This document shows, piece after piece, positions 1-7,371 of a stretch of DNA of 64,000 nt (its first letter is position 1; each line of letters starts with the position of its first letter). This stretch comes from CBDCVD01 sp965224015. GTDB taxonomy: Bacteria; Pseudomonadota; Alphaproteobacteria; Rhizobiales; CBDCVD01. Position numbers and translations under genes: made by a program. The notes beneath the pieces are model-generated. The model was given only the letters and a program-made list of their open reading frames with translations, was not told the origin of the DNA and made no database searches. The stretch spans positions 2,790,001 to 2,854,000 of the forward strand of contig OZ245032.1 in assembly GCA_965224015.1 (NCBI GenBank), in the 5' to 3' direction.

Positions 1-528
1 GGTGTTATTCTCGATCTGGTGGTTGACTATGTCACCTACGCGCTCATTCCTGCCTTTGCCCTGGTGATGAGCGACCTGCTACCGGGATGGATGGGGTTGC
101 TGGGGGCAACAATTATTCTGGTCGCCTCGGCACTCTATTTCTCCGCTAATGATATCAAGAGTCCAACAAACGCGTTTCGCGGGTTCCCCGCGGTGTGGAA
201 CGGCGTGGTGTTTTACTTTTTTGTGTTGCGCCCGGACCCTTATGTATCGCTTGTCGTCATTGTTATTCTGGCGGCGCTGAGTTTCACGCGAATTGAGTTT
301 GTTCATCCAGTGCGCGTGCGCCGGTTGCGCCCTTTAACGCTGACGCTTTCGGTTATCTGGTCCACCCTTGCGTTCGTTGTGTTGGTGCTTAATCGGCAAC
401 AGCAGGGCGCGGAGTGGTCGCAGCCTACAGTCTTGACATGGGGGCTGTGTCTGATTGGTCTTTATCTTTTTCTTGTAGGGGGATATTTGCAGTTGACGCG
501 GTCACGAGAAGACGGGATCAGGCCTTAA
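1..528 (+). CDS. pcs: Phosphatidylcholine synthase, C-terminal part
   Basis: The reading frame is open from base 1, so the N-terminus lies outside the window. The first residues (GVILDLVVDYVTY) fit the end of the CDP-alcohol phosphotransferase signature, with the last two aspartates spaced as in the family (D...D). About six hydrophobic segments follow, ending in a short charged tail. The order and the phrase VDYVTYALIPAFAL resemble bacterial Pcs, which condenses CDP-diacylglycerol with choline in the inner membrane to make phosphatidylcholine in one step. Pcs is common in alphaproteobacteria that associate with eukaryotes. The assignment rests on the C-terminal two thirds only. Confidence 0.8.
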   Translation, partial: GVILDLVVDYVTYALIPAFALVMSDLLPGWMGLLGATIILVASALYFSANDIKSPTNAFRGFPAVWNGVVFYFFVLRPDPYVSLVVIVILAALSFTRIEFVHPVRVRRLRPLTLTLSVIWSTLAFVVLVLNRQQQGAEWSQPTVLTWGLCLIGLYLFLVGGYLQLTRSREDGIRP

Positions 529-577
529 GGCCACTTGTTTTGGCCGGATACCCATGCCACTGCTGTGAGGACAGGCC

Positions 578-1420
578 ATGCGCATTTTTGCTATTTTGGC
601 ACTATTGTCAGCCCTGGCGAGTGTGGGCTTGCCACAACGTTTGGGGGCGCAGGAGGCGGTCGGACTTCCCCTGTTTTTTGATACCGGGCAGCGTCTGGAA
701 GCGCCGCCGCGTGAGCGGTTGCGGCCAATCCGTTTTCTCACGGCGGCGGACCATCCCCCCTTTAATTTTCTTGACGAAAATGACCGGCTCCGCGGTTTCA
801 ATATTGATCTTGCCGGGGCGATCTGTGCGGAGTTGCGCCTGTCATGTACCATCCAGTCCTATCCCTTTGTTGATCTGATCGACGCCCTTAACGGCGATAA
901 GGGCGACGTGATTATGGCGGGGATAGAAATCACCCGGAGCTATCGTGACATTCTCGATTTTTCTTACGCTTATATGAAATTTCCAGGGCGCTTCGTGGTG
1001 CTCAAGTCATCGCCTTTGCAGTCCGCTTTGCCGGAAACATTGGCCAATAGAACCATTGGCGTTGTTTCCGGCTCTGCCCATGAGGCCTATCTGCGCGCCT
1101 TTTTTGACGATGCGCGCATTGCTCCGTTTGAAACGGCCCATGCACAGCGTCAGGCGTTGGCTGCGGGTGAGATCGAAGCGTTGTTTGATGATGGGATGCG
1201 GCTTGCCTTTTGGTTGAACGCCAATGCATCGAAGAATTGCTGCCGGTTTGTCGGCGGGCCTTATTTGAGTATGAAATATTTTGGTGAGGGAATGGCCGCC
1301 GCGATGCGTAAAGGTGACGGTCCTGCCTTGCAGGCGATCAATTATGCGCTCCAGCGCCTTTATGATACGGGAAAGATGGGGGAGTTGTATTTGCGGTATT
1401 TTCCGGTCGGCTTTTTCTAG
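578..1420 (+). CDS. Periplasmic solute-binding protein, family 3 type
   Basis: This is a 280-residue protein with an N-terminal signal peptide (hydrophobic residues 3-18, then AQ before the mature part). The body has the type 3 binding fold landmarks: ADHPPFNFLDENDRLRGFNIDLA near residues 62-85, then DVIMAGIEIT and a C-terminal YDTGKMGELYLRYF. Such proteins bind amino acids or similar small polar solutes in the periplasm. No permease or ATPase gene is next to it, so its transporter partner, if any, is elsewhere. It starts 50 bases after the phosphatidylcholine synthase stop. Its TAG stop overlaps a degenerate R4 repeat end (CTAGAGCGTC). Confidence 0.8.
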   Translation: MRIFAILALLSALASVGLPQRLGAQEAVGLPLFFDTGQRLEAPPRERLRPIRFLTAADHPPFNFLDENDRLRGFNIDLAGAICAELRLSCTIQSYPFVDLIDALNGDKGDVIMAGIEITRSYRDILDFSYAYMKFPGRFVVLKSSPLQSALPETLANRTIGVVSGSAHEAYLRAFFDDARIAPFETAHAQRQALAAGEIEALFDDGMRLAFWLNANASKNCCRFVGGPYLSMKYFGEGMAAAMRKGDGPALQAINYALQRLYDTGKMGELYLRYFPVGFF

Positions 1421-1745
1421 AGCGTCGGGGGTTTAAGTTGCAACAATGTGTTCGCGTAAATCCGCTGATAAGGACCTTTTTCTCAGGCTTTATCGGTTCC
1501 TGTCTATACGAAAGGCGTATCCAGCCATTTATCTGATCATGAGCCCTAACCGGCGGCTGCGGTGTGTCAAGGGTTTAAGAACCGCCAGAGGCGGCGCTTG
1601 AGCAGCCCTTGACACACCGCAGCCGCCGGTTAGGGCTCATGATCAGATAAATGGCTTCACGGGCTGAAAAAGGAAAGCGAGGCCACTGTGCAAGGCCCCA
1701 TTTTCGTCTTTCACTTATCCGGAACCGGGGTTCTTGTTGCAACTT
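1421..1745. repeat. Long inverted-repeat element R3, copy 1
   Basis: A perfect 51-bp inverted repeat (1523-1573 against 1606-1656) encloses a 32-bp loop. The arms begin AGCCATTTATCTGATCAT. Outer flanks also pair: AAGTTGCAACA near 1435 is repeated inverted as TGTTGCAACTT near 1735. No convincing reading frame exists here, so the whole gap after the binding-protein gene looks like a non-autonomous palindromic element. A second copy with a different stem body but the same CTGATCAT ends is at 3540-3667. Confidence 0.85.
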
Positions 1746-1848
1746 ATACCAGCGGTATTGGCTTTATATACACGCCGACTGGTGTACTGCCTTGATAACA
1801 TACCTCTTTGACGCTAAGCCATGAGTCATTGTTAAGGACCCTTGGTAT
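1746..1848 (+). repeat. MITE-1, copy 1
   Basis: About 102 bp with terminal ATACCAGCGG and CCCTTGGTAT. Internal blocks shared by all copies are GGCTTTATATACACGCCGAC, CCTTGATAACATACCTC and GACGCTAAGCCATGAGTCAT. No coding capacity. It is one of seven near-full copies in the window; the others are at 1988, 2396, 3724, 8201, 16503 and 17013. Confidence 0.9.
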
Positions 1849-1906
1849 TAAGCGCCCGGCGCTTTAGAGCGGGGTGATGACAATGAATAGAAACCACCTG
1901 GCCACA

Positions 1907-2391
1907 TCAATCCGTAAAGCCCGCCAAGCGAGTTCGCAGCGTGCCCACGTGGAGTTCAAGCTTGTGCCCGTCAGGGTCAAGGAAATAATACCAGCGGTAT
2001 TGGCTTTATATACACGCCGACTGGTGTACTGCCTTGATAACATACTGACTTGACGCTAAGCCATGAGTCATTGTTAAGGACCCTTGGTATAAAACGAAGA
2101 GCCTTCGCTTTTGTTTTGCTTCCAAGTGCGCGCACCCCGTCGGCGCAAGCGCGTAACGCACGTTGCAAACGCCTGTTCATCGGGGGCATCAAATGCCACA
2201 TGGGTATAGTCGTTACCCCCGCACGCTGTTTCGTCCAGGGATAGACAAATCCATAAATCGTCGTCCCCAAGATAAGCGCCTTGCTGCCAGCGCCCACACA
2301 GGGGCAATCCTAACCCTTGCGTGTAAAAGGCTATGGAACGCTCAAGGTCACGGACAGCAAAGGTCAGGTGATTGATGGCGCGAACGCGCAT
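1907..2391 (-). pseudogene. FosA-like glyoxalase-fold gene split by MITE-1
   Basis: Bases 2391-2091 encode MRVRAINHLTFAVRDLERSI onward to KQNKSEGSSFY, closely following glutathione transferase FosA (fosfomycin resistance). The remaining C-terminus is found, in frame, on the far side of the MITE: 1987-1907 encodes FLDPDGHKLELHVG and then a TGA stop. Removing the MITE plus one TA restores SFYFLDPDGHKLELHVG and a protein of about 126 residues, the normal size. The metal ligands expected for FosA are His8, His64 and the Glu in KLELHVG; the insertion cuts the last one off. As it stands the protein ends a few codons into the MITE (YTKGP stop), so activity is unlikely. The restored protein could also be a related vicinal-oxygen-chelate enzyme. 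Confidence 0.85.
1988..2089 (+). repeat. MITE-1, copy 2, inside the FosA-like gene
   Basis: Full copy flanked by TA at 1986-1987 and TA at 2090-2091. Because the interrupted gene's original sequence can be inferred from its protein family, the TA duplication and the element's exact limits are unusually clear here. TA duplication points to an IS630/Tc1-mariner-type transposase acting in trans. Confidence 0.92.
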
Positions 2392-2395
2392 TGTC

Positions 2396-2498
2396 ATACC
2401 AAGGATCCCTAACAATGAGTCATGGCTTAGCGTCAAGCAAGTATGTTATCAAGGCAGTACACCAGTCGGCGTGTATATAAAGCCAATACCGCTGGTAT
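2396..2498 (-). repeat. MITE-1, copy 3
   Basis: Full copy in reverse orientation between the FosA-like gene start and the end of the beta-keto acid cleavage gene. Its last base (2498) is part of that gene's TGA stop (TGATACC). An apparent upstream start for the FosA-like frame at 2436 lies inside this repeat and is not real. Confidence 0.9.
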
Positions 2499-3454
2499 CA
2501 GGTTACGCTTTTGCCTGTTTCAGGGGGTGCTGAGTCCTCCCTTGCAAGGGGCGGGCGCTTTTGTAGCGCAAGGCGATCGCGCACCGCATTTGGCCCCAGA
2601 ATTTTAGCCCCCATGGCTTCAGCGATTGTAACAGCCCGCTCCACCAATTGCCCGTTGGTGGCGAGGACGCCTTTTTCCAGGTAAAGATTGTCCTCAAGGC
2701 CGACACGGATGTTGCCACCCGCCAAGACCGCTGCCGCCACATAGGGCATTTCGTGGCGCCCAAGGGAGAACGCGGAAAATATCCAGTCATCCGGCACGTT
2801 GTTCACAAGCCCCATGAACGTATTCAGATCGTCCGGCGCTCCCCATGGCACCCCCATACACAACTGCACGAGAACAGGGCTCTCGATCAGTCCCTCCTTG
2901 ACCAGTTGTTTGGCCAGCCACAAATGGCCGGTATCAAAGGCTTCGATTTCCGGTCTGACCCCCAATTGGGTCATTTGCGCCGCCATGGCCCGCAGCATAC
3001 GCGGGGTGTTGGTCATAACGTAGTCGGCCTCGGCAAAATTCATGCTGCCGCAATCAAGGGTGCAAATCTCCGGCAAACATTCGCGCACATGGGCCATGCG
3101 TTCGGTGGCGCCAGCCATATCGGTGCCGGCCTCATTGAGCGGCAAGGGCGCCTCGGCGTTACCAAATACCATGTCCCCGCCCATGCCGGCGGTCAGATTG
3201 AGGACACAGTCGACGTCACTGGCGCGGATTCTGTCGGTGACCTCACGGTAGAGATCGACGCGTCGACTGGGTTTTCCGGTTTCCGGATCACGCACGTGGC
3301 AATGGACAATGGCCGCGCCCGCTCGTGCCGCCTCAATAGCGCTATCAGCGATGGCTTTGGGGCTGCGCGGAACGTGGGGGGATTTGTCCTGTGTTGCCCC
3401 TGATCCCGTCACGGCGCAGGTGATAAACACGTCCCTGCTCATGGCAAGTGGCAT
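2498..3454 (-). CDS. Beta-keto acid cleavage enzyme (BKACE, DUF849 family)
   Basis: The protein of 318 residues starts MPLAMSRDVFITCAVTGSG; this ATG has a strong ribosome site (AAGGAGAG, 8 bases upstream), while the longer open frame up to 3553 has none. Zinc-ligand motif HCHVRDPETGKPSRR is near residue 50, and the glycine-rich and GLEDNLYLEKGV segments near the C-terminus are typical of BKACE enzymes, which cleave a beta-keto acid with acetyl-CoA. Substrate varies across the family (3-keto-5-aminohexanoate, dehydrocarnitine and others) and cannot be read from the sequence. It is isolated: no pathway partners lie next to it. The R4 repeat end at 3470-3487 abuts its ribosome binding site. Confidence 0.85.
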   Translation of the reverse strand: MPLAMSRDVFITCAVTGSGATQDKSPHVPRSPKAIADSAIEAARAGAAIVHCHVRDPETGKPSRRVDLYREVTDRIRASDVDCVLNLTAGMGGDMVFGNAEAPLPLNEAGTDMAGATERMAHVRECLPEICTLDCGSMNFAEADYVMTNTPRMLRAMAAQMTQLGVRPEIEAFDTGHLWLAKQLVKEGLIESPVLVQLCMGVPWGAPDDLNTFMGLVNNVPDDWIFSAFSLGRHEMPYVAAAVLAGGNIRVGLEDNLYLEKGVLATNGQLVERAVTIAEAMGAKILGPNAVRDRLALQKRPPLAREDSAPPETGKSVT

Positions 3455-3469
3455 CGGTTTTCTCTCCTT

Positions 3470-3487
3470 AGACCTGACACGCTCTAG
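3470..3487 (-). repeat. R4 repeat end upstream of the BKACE gene
   Basis: Reads CTAGAGCGTGTCAGGTC on the minus strand and runs straight into the TAAGGAGAG ribosome site of the gene. The same 17-bp end recurs near 3864-3880, 16399, 19952, 22194 and 46635. Confidence 0.7.
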
Positions 3488-3539
3488 ATGTGTAACGCCA
3501 AGAGGTTGTCCCTGGTAAATCCATCGGGTGCAGGTGGCC

Positions 3540-3667
3540 ATTCGTCTGATCATGAGAGATGTTCGATTTCTCCCGCGCTGTCAAGGGCGCTCACGCGCCG
3601 CTTTCAGCGGTTTTTAAACCCTTGACAGCGCGGGAGAAATCGAAAAAAAAGCAATGATCAGATGAAT
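3540..3667. repeat. Long inverted-repeat element R3, copy 2
   Basis: Inner arms 3552-3577 and 3619-3644 pair perfectly over 26 bp (TTCGATTTCTCCCGCGCTGT onward). Outer ends ATTCGTCTGATCAT (3540-3553) and ATGATCAGATGAAT (3654-3667) pair with one mismatch. The stem body differs from copy 1 at 1523-1656 apart from TGTCAAGGG/CCCTTGACA, so the family keeps its ends and the base of the loop while the body varies. Confidence 0.85.
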
Positions 3668-3723
3668 GTCCCGATATGGCCTTGCTGGCGGCAATGGCCG
3701 TAATAGCCCTAACTTCAGACCTG

Positions 3724-3826
3724 ATACCAGCGGTATTGGCTTTATAGACACGCCGACTGGTGTACGGCCTTGATAACATACCTCTTTGACGCTAAGCCAT
3801 GAGTCATTGTTAAGGACCCTTGGTAT
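3724..3826 (+). repeat. MITE-1, copy 4
   Basis: Full-length copy with ATACCAGCGG and CCTTGGTAT ends. It sits in the 488-bp gap between the BKACE gene and leuD, with another R4 end at 3864-3880. Apart from these repeats the gap holds no gene I can support. Confidence 0.9.
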
Positions 3827-3942
3827 GACACCTTGAGAACAACTTATTGAAAGATTACAATTAAGACCTGACACGCTCTAATGGCAATCGCTCTTTTTGG
3901 TTGGTTCCGCAAAAGGGGGCGGTGCTCTGAGGTCACAAATGC

Positions 3943-4548
3943 TCAGCTCCACGGACGTGCGGCAGCGTTGGACGCCTCAAAGGTGGAAATTTTGTCTGCT
4001 TTTTCCAGGGTCATGGCAATGTCGTCCAGGCCGTTCAGCAAACAATGTTTGCGAAACGCGTCGATCTCAAAGGAAAGACGGCCGCCATCGGGTCCCTTGA
4101 TGGTTTGGGCGTCCAAATCAACGCTGATCGTTGCATTGGCACCGCGCTCGGCATCGTCCATGAGTTTGTCTATGTCGTCGGGCGGCAAGGTGATCGGCAG
4201 GATGCCGTTCTTGAAGCAATTATTATAAAAAATATCGGCAAATGAGGGGGCAATGACGCAGCGAATACCGTAGTCAAGCAGCGCCCAGGGCGCGTGCTCG
4301 CGCGAAGACCCACAGCCAAAGTTCTCGCCGGCAATGAGAATTTCCGCCCCCTTATAAGCCGGTTTATTAAGGACGAATTCGGGGTTTTGCGATCCGTCCT
4401 CATTATAGCGCATTTCCGCAAACAACCCCTCGCCCAATCCGGTGCGCTTGATGGTTTTGAGATATTGTTTGGGGATGATCATGTCCGTGTCGACATTGAT
4501 CATGGGCAGTGGGATTGCGGATGCGGTGAGATGGGTAAAGGGTTGCAT
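3943..4548 (-). CDS. leuD: 3-isopropylmalate dehydratase small subunit
   Basis: At 201 residues this is the usual LeuD length. It opens with MQPFTHLTASAIPLPMINVDTDMIIPKQYL and has the swivel-domain signature FGCGSSREHAPWAL near residues 78-91. LeuD pairs with LeuC to isomerise 2-isopropylmalate to 3-isopropylmalate in leucine synthesis. It is the last gene of a minus-strand group with leuC and a small membrane protein; leuB is not next in line, its place being taken by repeats. Confidence 0.97.
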   Translation of the reverse strand: MQPFTHLTASAIPLPMINVDTDMIIPKQYLKTIKRTGLGEGLFAEMRYNEDGSQNPEFVLNKPAYKGAEILIAGENFGCGSSREHAPWALLDYGIRCVIAPSFADIFYNNCFKNGILPITLPPDDIDKLMDDAERGANATISVDLDAQTIKGPDGGRLSFEIDAFRKHCLLNGLDDIAMTLEKADKISTFEASNAAARPWS

Positions 4549-4579
4549 TGCCTGTTAGCTCGTGTTTGCGGGGCACCTA

Positions 4580-4819
4580 TCACAAAGGCCAGATGCCGGT
4601 GAAATACATGATAAGGCCGATCGCCACGACGATCGCCAACCCGCGACCGATACGCCGGCCCCAAAGTTCGATCTGATCCCCGTCATCACGGGCGCTCATG
4701 GCGCGCGCCGCTCTGGCCAAGGCGGAGGTGCCGAGGGTCTCGGATTGCGCCTCAATGCGCTCCAGAGCCCTGCGGGCCTCTTCCTCACGCTGTTTATAAT
4801 GGTCTTCGCGCTTACTCAT
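4580..4819 (-). CDS. Small single-span membrane protein between leuC and leuD
   Basis: 79 residues, starting MSKREDHYKQREEEARRALE: a charged, probably helical N-terminal half, then one hydrophobic segment (GLAIVVAIGLIMYFTGIWPL) at the C-terminus. The ATG is one base after the leuC TGA (TGACATG), so it is translationally coupled to leuC. The longer frame upstream overlaps leuC and is ignored. I do not recognise the family. Its position in the leucine operon may reflect co-transcription only. Confidence 0.65.
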   Translation of the reverse strand: MSKREDHYKQREEEARRALERIEAQSETLGTSALARAARAMSARDDGDQIELWGRRIGRGLAIVVAIGLIMYFTGIWPL

Positions 4820-4820
4820 G

Positions 4821-6242
4821 TCACGGGGCCTGCCTGTGTTGCCAGTTTCGAATATCGACAAAAGTGCCGGCAATGGCCGCCGCCGCCGCCATGGCCGGGG
4901 ATACCAAATGGGTGCGCCCTTTAAAGCCTTGTCGGCCTTCAAAGTTGCGGTTGGAGGTGGAGGCGCAACGCTCATGCGGGGCCAGTTTGTCGGCGTTCAT
5001 GGCCAGACACATGGAGCAACCCGGTTCACGCCAGTCAAAGCCGGCGGCTTTGAAAATCCTGTCGAGCCCCTCGGCCTCGGCCTGGGCTTTCACAAGTCCA
5101 GAGCCGGGGACAACCATAGCCCTAACCGTCTCGCGTACCTTGTGGCCGTTGACGATTTCCGCCGCCGCGCGCAAATCTTCAATGCGTCCGTTGGTACAAG
5201 AGCCGATGAATACGCGATCGATCTTAATGTCAGTAATTGGCGTATTGGCTTCCAGTCCCATATAAGCGAGGGCGCGCTCCATGGCGGCCTTTTGCATCGC
5301 GTCTTCAACGATCGCAGGATCGGGCACCCGTCCGGTAATCGATACCACGTCCTGCGGACTGGTGCCCCAGGAGACAATTGGAGGAAGCCTGGTGGCGTTC
5401 AAGACGACCTCATGGTCGAACTGTGCCGCCGCATCAGAGCCAAGGGTTCGCCAGAACGAAAGCGCCTGTTGCCAATGCTCACCCTTTGGGGCGCGGGGGC
5501 GATCCTTGATATAGGCAAACGTTTTTTCGTCCGGTGCAATTAATCCAGCCCGCGCGCCCGCCTCAATCGACATGTTGCACACCGTCATGCGCCCTTCCAT
5601 GCTGAGCGCCCGGATCGCCTCGCCCGCATATTCCATGACATAGCCCGTGCCTCCCGCGGTGCCGATCTCGCCGATAATGGCAAGAATAATGTCCTTGGCG
5701 GTGACCCCGGCGGGGGCTATGCCGTCAACGGTAATGCGCATGTTTTTGGATTTTTTCTGAATGAGGGTCTGGGTGGCCAACACATGTTCCACCTCCGAGG
5801 TGCCGATCCCGTGTGCGAGAGCCCCAAAGGCGCCATGGGTGGACGTGTGGCTGTCGCCGCACACAATGGTCATGCCTGGAAGGGTAAAGCCCTGTTCGGG
5901 GCCGATCACATGCACGATGCCCTGACGCCTGTCATGCTCGCCGTAATAGTCGATGCCGAAATCAATGGCGTTTTTGGCAAGGGTCTCCACTTGCAGAGCG
6001 GACTCGGGGTCATCAATGCCCGCGGAACGGTCCGTGGTGGGCACATTATGATCCACAACGGCGAGGGTTTTATCAGGCGCGCGGGCGCTGCGCCCGGCTA
6101 TTCGCAGCCCCTCAAAGGCCTGGGGGCTGGTGACTTCGTGCACCAGATGACGGTCGATGTAAATCAGGCACGTGCCGTCGGCCTGTTCGTCAACCAGATG
6201 GTCGTCCCATATCTTGTCATACAGTGTTCGTGGGGCACCCAT
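4821..6242 (-). CDS. leuC: 3-isopropylmalate dehydratase large subunit
   Basis: The protein of 473 residues starts MGAPRTLYDKIWDDHLVDE, the usual LeuC N-terminus; the extra 51 codons upstream run through MITE-2 and R4 repeats and are not part of it. Signatures include CGDSHTSTHGAFGALAHGIG and the three cluster cysteines, one in FIGSCTNGR and two in GCSMC. It carries the 4Fe-4S aconitase-type site of the LeuCD enzyme. The start codon lies only 28 bases from a truncated MITE-2, so native promoter sequence between rplS and leuC has been replaced or displaced by repeats. Confidence 0.96.
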   Translation of the reverse strand: MGAPRTLYDKIWDDHLVDEQADGTCLIYIDRHLVHEVTSPQAFEGLRIAGRSARAPDKTLAVVDHNVPTTDRSAGIDDPESALQVETLAKNAIDFGIDYYGEHDRRQGIVHVIGPEQGFTLPGMTIVCGDSHTSTHGAFGALAHGIGTSEVEHVLATQTLIQKKSKNMRITVDGIAPAGVTAKDIILAIIGEIGTAGGTGYVMEYAGEAIRALSMEGRMTVCNMSIEAGARAGLIAPDEKTFAYIKDRPRAPKGEHWQQALSFWRTLGSDAAAQFDHEVVLNATRLPPIVSWGTSPQDVVSITGRVPDPAIVEDAMQKAAMERALAYMGLEANTPITDIKIDRVFIGSCTNGRIEDLRAAAEIVNGHKVRETVRAMVVPGSGLVKAQAEAEGLDRIFKAAGFDWREPGCSMCLAMNADKLAPHERCASTSNRNFEGRQGFKGRTHLVSPAMAAAAAIAGTFVDIRNWQHRQAP

Positions 6243-6270
6243 AACCGGACTTTCCAGCGCAATGACCTGG

Positions 6271-6334
6271 CTATAGCAAAATGCGTTTAGGTGTCCCCAC
6301 AGTAAAATGGGTACAACTAAACGTATGCTGATCT
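6271..6334 (+). repeat. MITE-2, internally deleted copy
   Basis: Begins CTATAGCAAAATGCGTTTAG and ends GTACAACTAAACGTATGCTG ATC. Compared with full copies (9343, 11754, 47362) the middle, containing the inner arms of both hairpins, is missing. It lies just upstream of leuC. Confidence 0.8.
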
Positions 6335-6346
6335 CACACGACAGTT

Positions 6347-6412
6347 CGCCTCGCCAATCAATAAACAGAATTGGTTCTATAAAGACATGACACACTCTTA
6401 AGACATGACACA
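6347..6412 (-). repeat. R4-type repeat, degenerate
   Basis: Reads, on the minus strand, AAGAGTGTGTCATGTCTTTA then ATAGAACCAATTCTGTTTAT and TGATTGGCG, matching the longer R4 copies at 22158-22211 and 46635-46691. A second partial end (AGACATGACAC) follows at once, directly before the rplS stop. Confidence 0.6.
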
Positions 6413-6416
6413 GTGT

Positions 6417-7142
6417 TTAAGAGGTCGCGGGACGTTCTCCGCTTTCGGTCTCGTTTCCGCCGTCTTCGATCTCGTTGGCCGCCTCGACGGCTTCCTCAAC
6501 AGTTGTTTCGGCCATCAGACGCACCGCCTGGGCCACCCAGTCGTCGCGTTCAATCCGGCCCTTGAAGCTCAGTACGTCGTCGACACGGGCGATTTCATCA
6601 TCAGAGAAATTGGCAATCTGTTCGAATTTTGTAATCCCGAGGTCATTGAGACGCTCAACGAGCCCCGCACCCACCCCTGAAATCAGCGTCAGGTCGTCGG
6701 GCTCTCCATGAGGACGGGTGAACAGGGGAGCGTCGGCCGTGGCGGTTTTGGCGTTGGCGGATTTTTTCCGGGTTGCGGCGCGGTAGTCTTTTTTCTCCGC
6801 AATACGTGCCGATTTGCCCCGCCGACCGCGCAAATAATAGAGTTTGGCCCGGCGCACGCGGCCATGGCGCTTCACTTCGATGGATTCGAGCATGGGGGAA
6901 TAAATGGGAAAGACCCGCTCCACGCCCTCGCCATAGGAAATTTTGCGCACCGTAAAGCTCTCATTCAGGCCGCTGCCAGCCCGGGCGATCACCACGCCTT
7001 CAAAGGCCTGGATTCGTTCTTTTTCGCCCTCGCGCACGCGCACGTTGACCCTTACGGTGTCTCCTGGCGAGAAATCGGGGATATCCCGTTGTGCCAGCAG
7101 TTCGGCCGCGTGTTCGCGCTCCAGTTCTTCGATAATATGCAT
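6417..7142 (-). CDS. rplS: Ribosomal protein L19 with helix-hairpin-helix extension
   Basis: Residues 1-115 are ordinary L19 (EELEREHAAELLAQRDIPDF, then GDTVRVNVRVREG and RRAKLYYLRGRRGKSARI). L19 is normally about 115-130 residues; this one has 241. After a short linker, residues 155-215 form a helix-hairpin-helix-like domain (LTLISGVGAGLVERLNDLGI, then FKGRIERDDWVAQA), and an acidic tail ends the protein. The same kind of domain ends S2 in this window (24663). In alphaproteobacteria this domain is known on L21 and NuoE homologues. The start is the Met of MHIIEELEREH; trmD is not adjacent. Confidence 0.93.
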   Translation of the reverse strand: MHIIEELEREHAAELLAQRDIPDFSPGDTVRVNVRVREGEKERIQAFEGVVIARAGSGLNESFTVRKISYGEGVERVFPIYSPMLESIEVKRHGRVRRAKLYYLRGRRGKSARIAEKKDYRAATRKKSANAKTATADAPLFTRPHGEPDDLTLISGVGAGLVERLNDLGITKFEQIANFSDDEIARVDDVLSFKGRIERDDWVAQAVRLMAETTVEEAVEAANEIEDGGNETESGERPATS

Positions 7143-7257
7143 CAGGTTAATTCCAAATCCACGGGCAGCAAACAGGTGCCTTCCGGCGTTCACCAACGTA
7201 GCCGCTATAGTTTAACAACAGGTGCCGGGAACGACGGGCATGTTCTTCAATTGCATG

Positions 7258-7303
7258 ACAAAAAGCGCCCAAGGCAAAGCCTTCGGCCGACCTCAGCGCT
7301 TCC
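7258..7303 (-). terminator. Candidate intrinsic terminator after the aldolase-like gene
   Basis: On the minus strand AAGCGCTGAGG... pairs loosely with ...CCTTGGGCGCTT, with an inner GGC/GCC hairpin, and runs into TTTTTGTC. It lies between the aldolase-like gene and rplS, as expected for an end of the former's transcript. Confidence 0.5.
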
Positions 7304-7371
7304 GAGCCTGACTTTTAGCCTAACTTGACCGTTTTGTCGATGGATTTTTCGCAGCCTTTGGCGATCTGTTG

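Noticed and set aside
2074..2436. Open frame for the FosA-like protein starting inside MITE-1 (MTLSHDSLLGILG...)
   Set aside because: The first residues are translation of the repeat. The same peptide start appears at 8241 and 17075 where other genes follow a MITE-1, so it is not a protein N-terminus.
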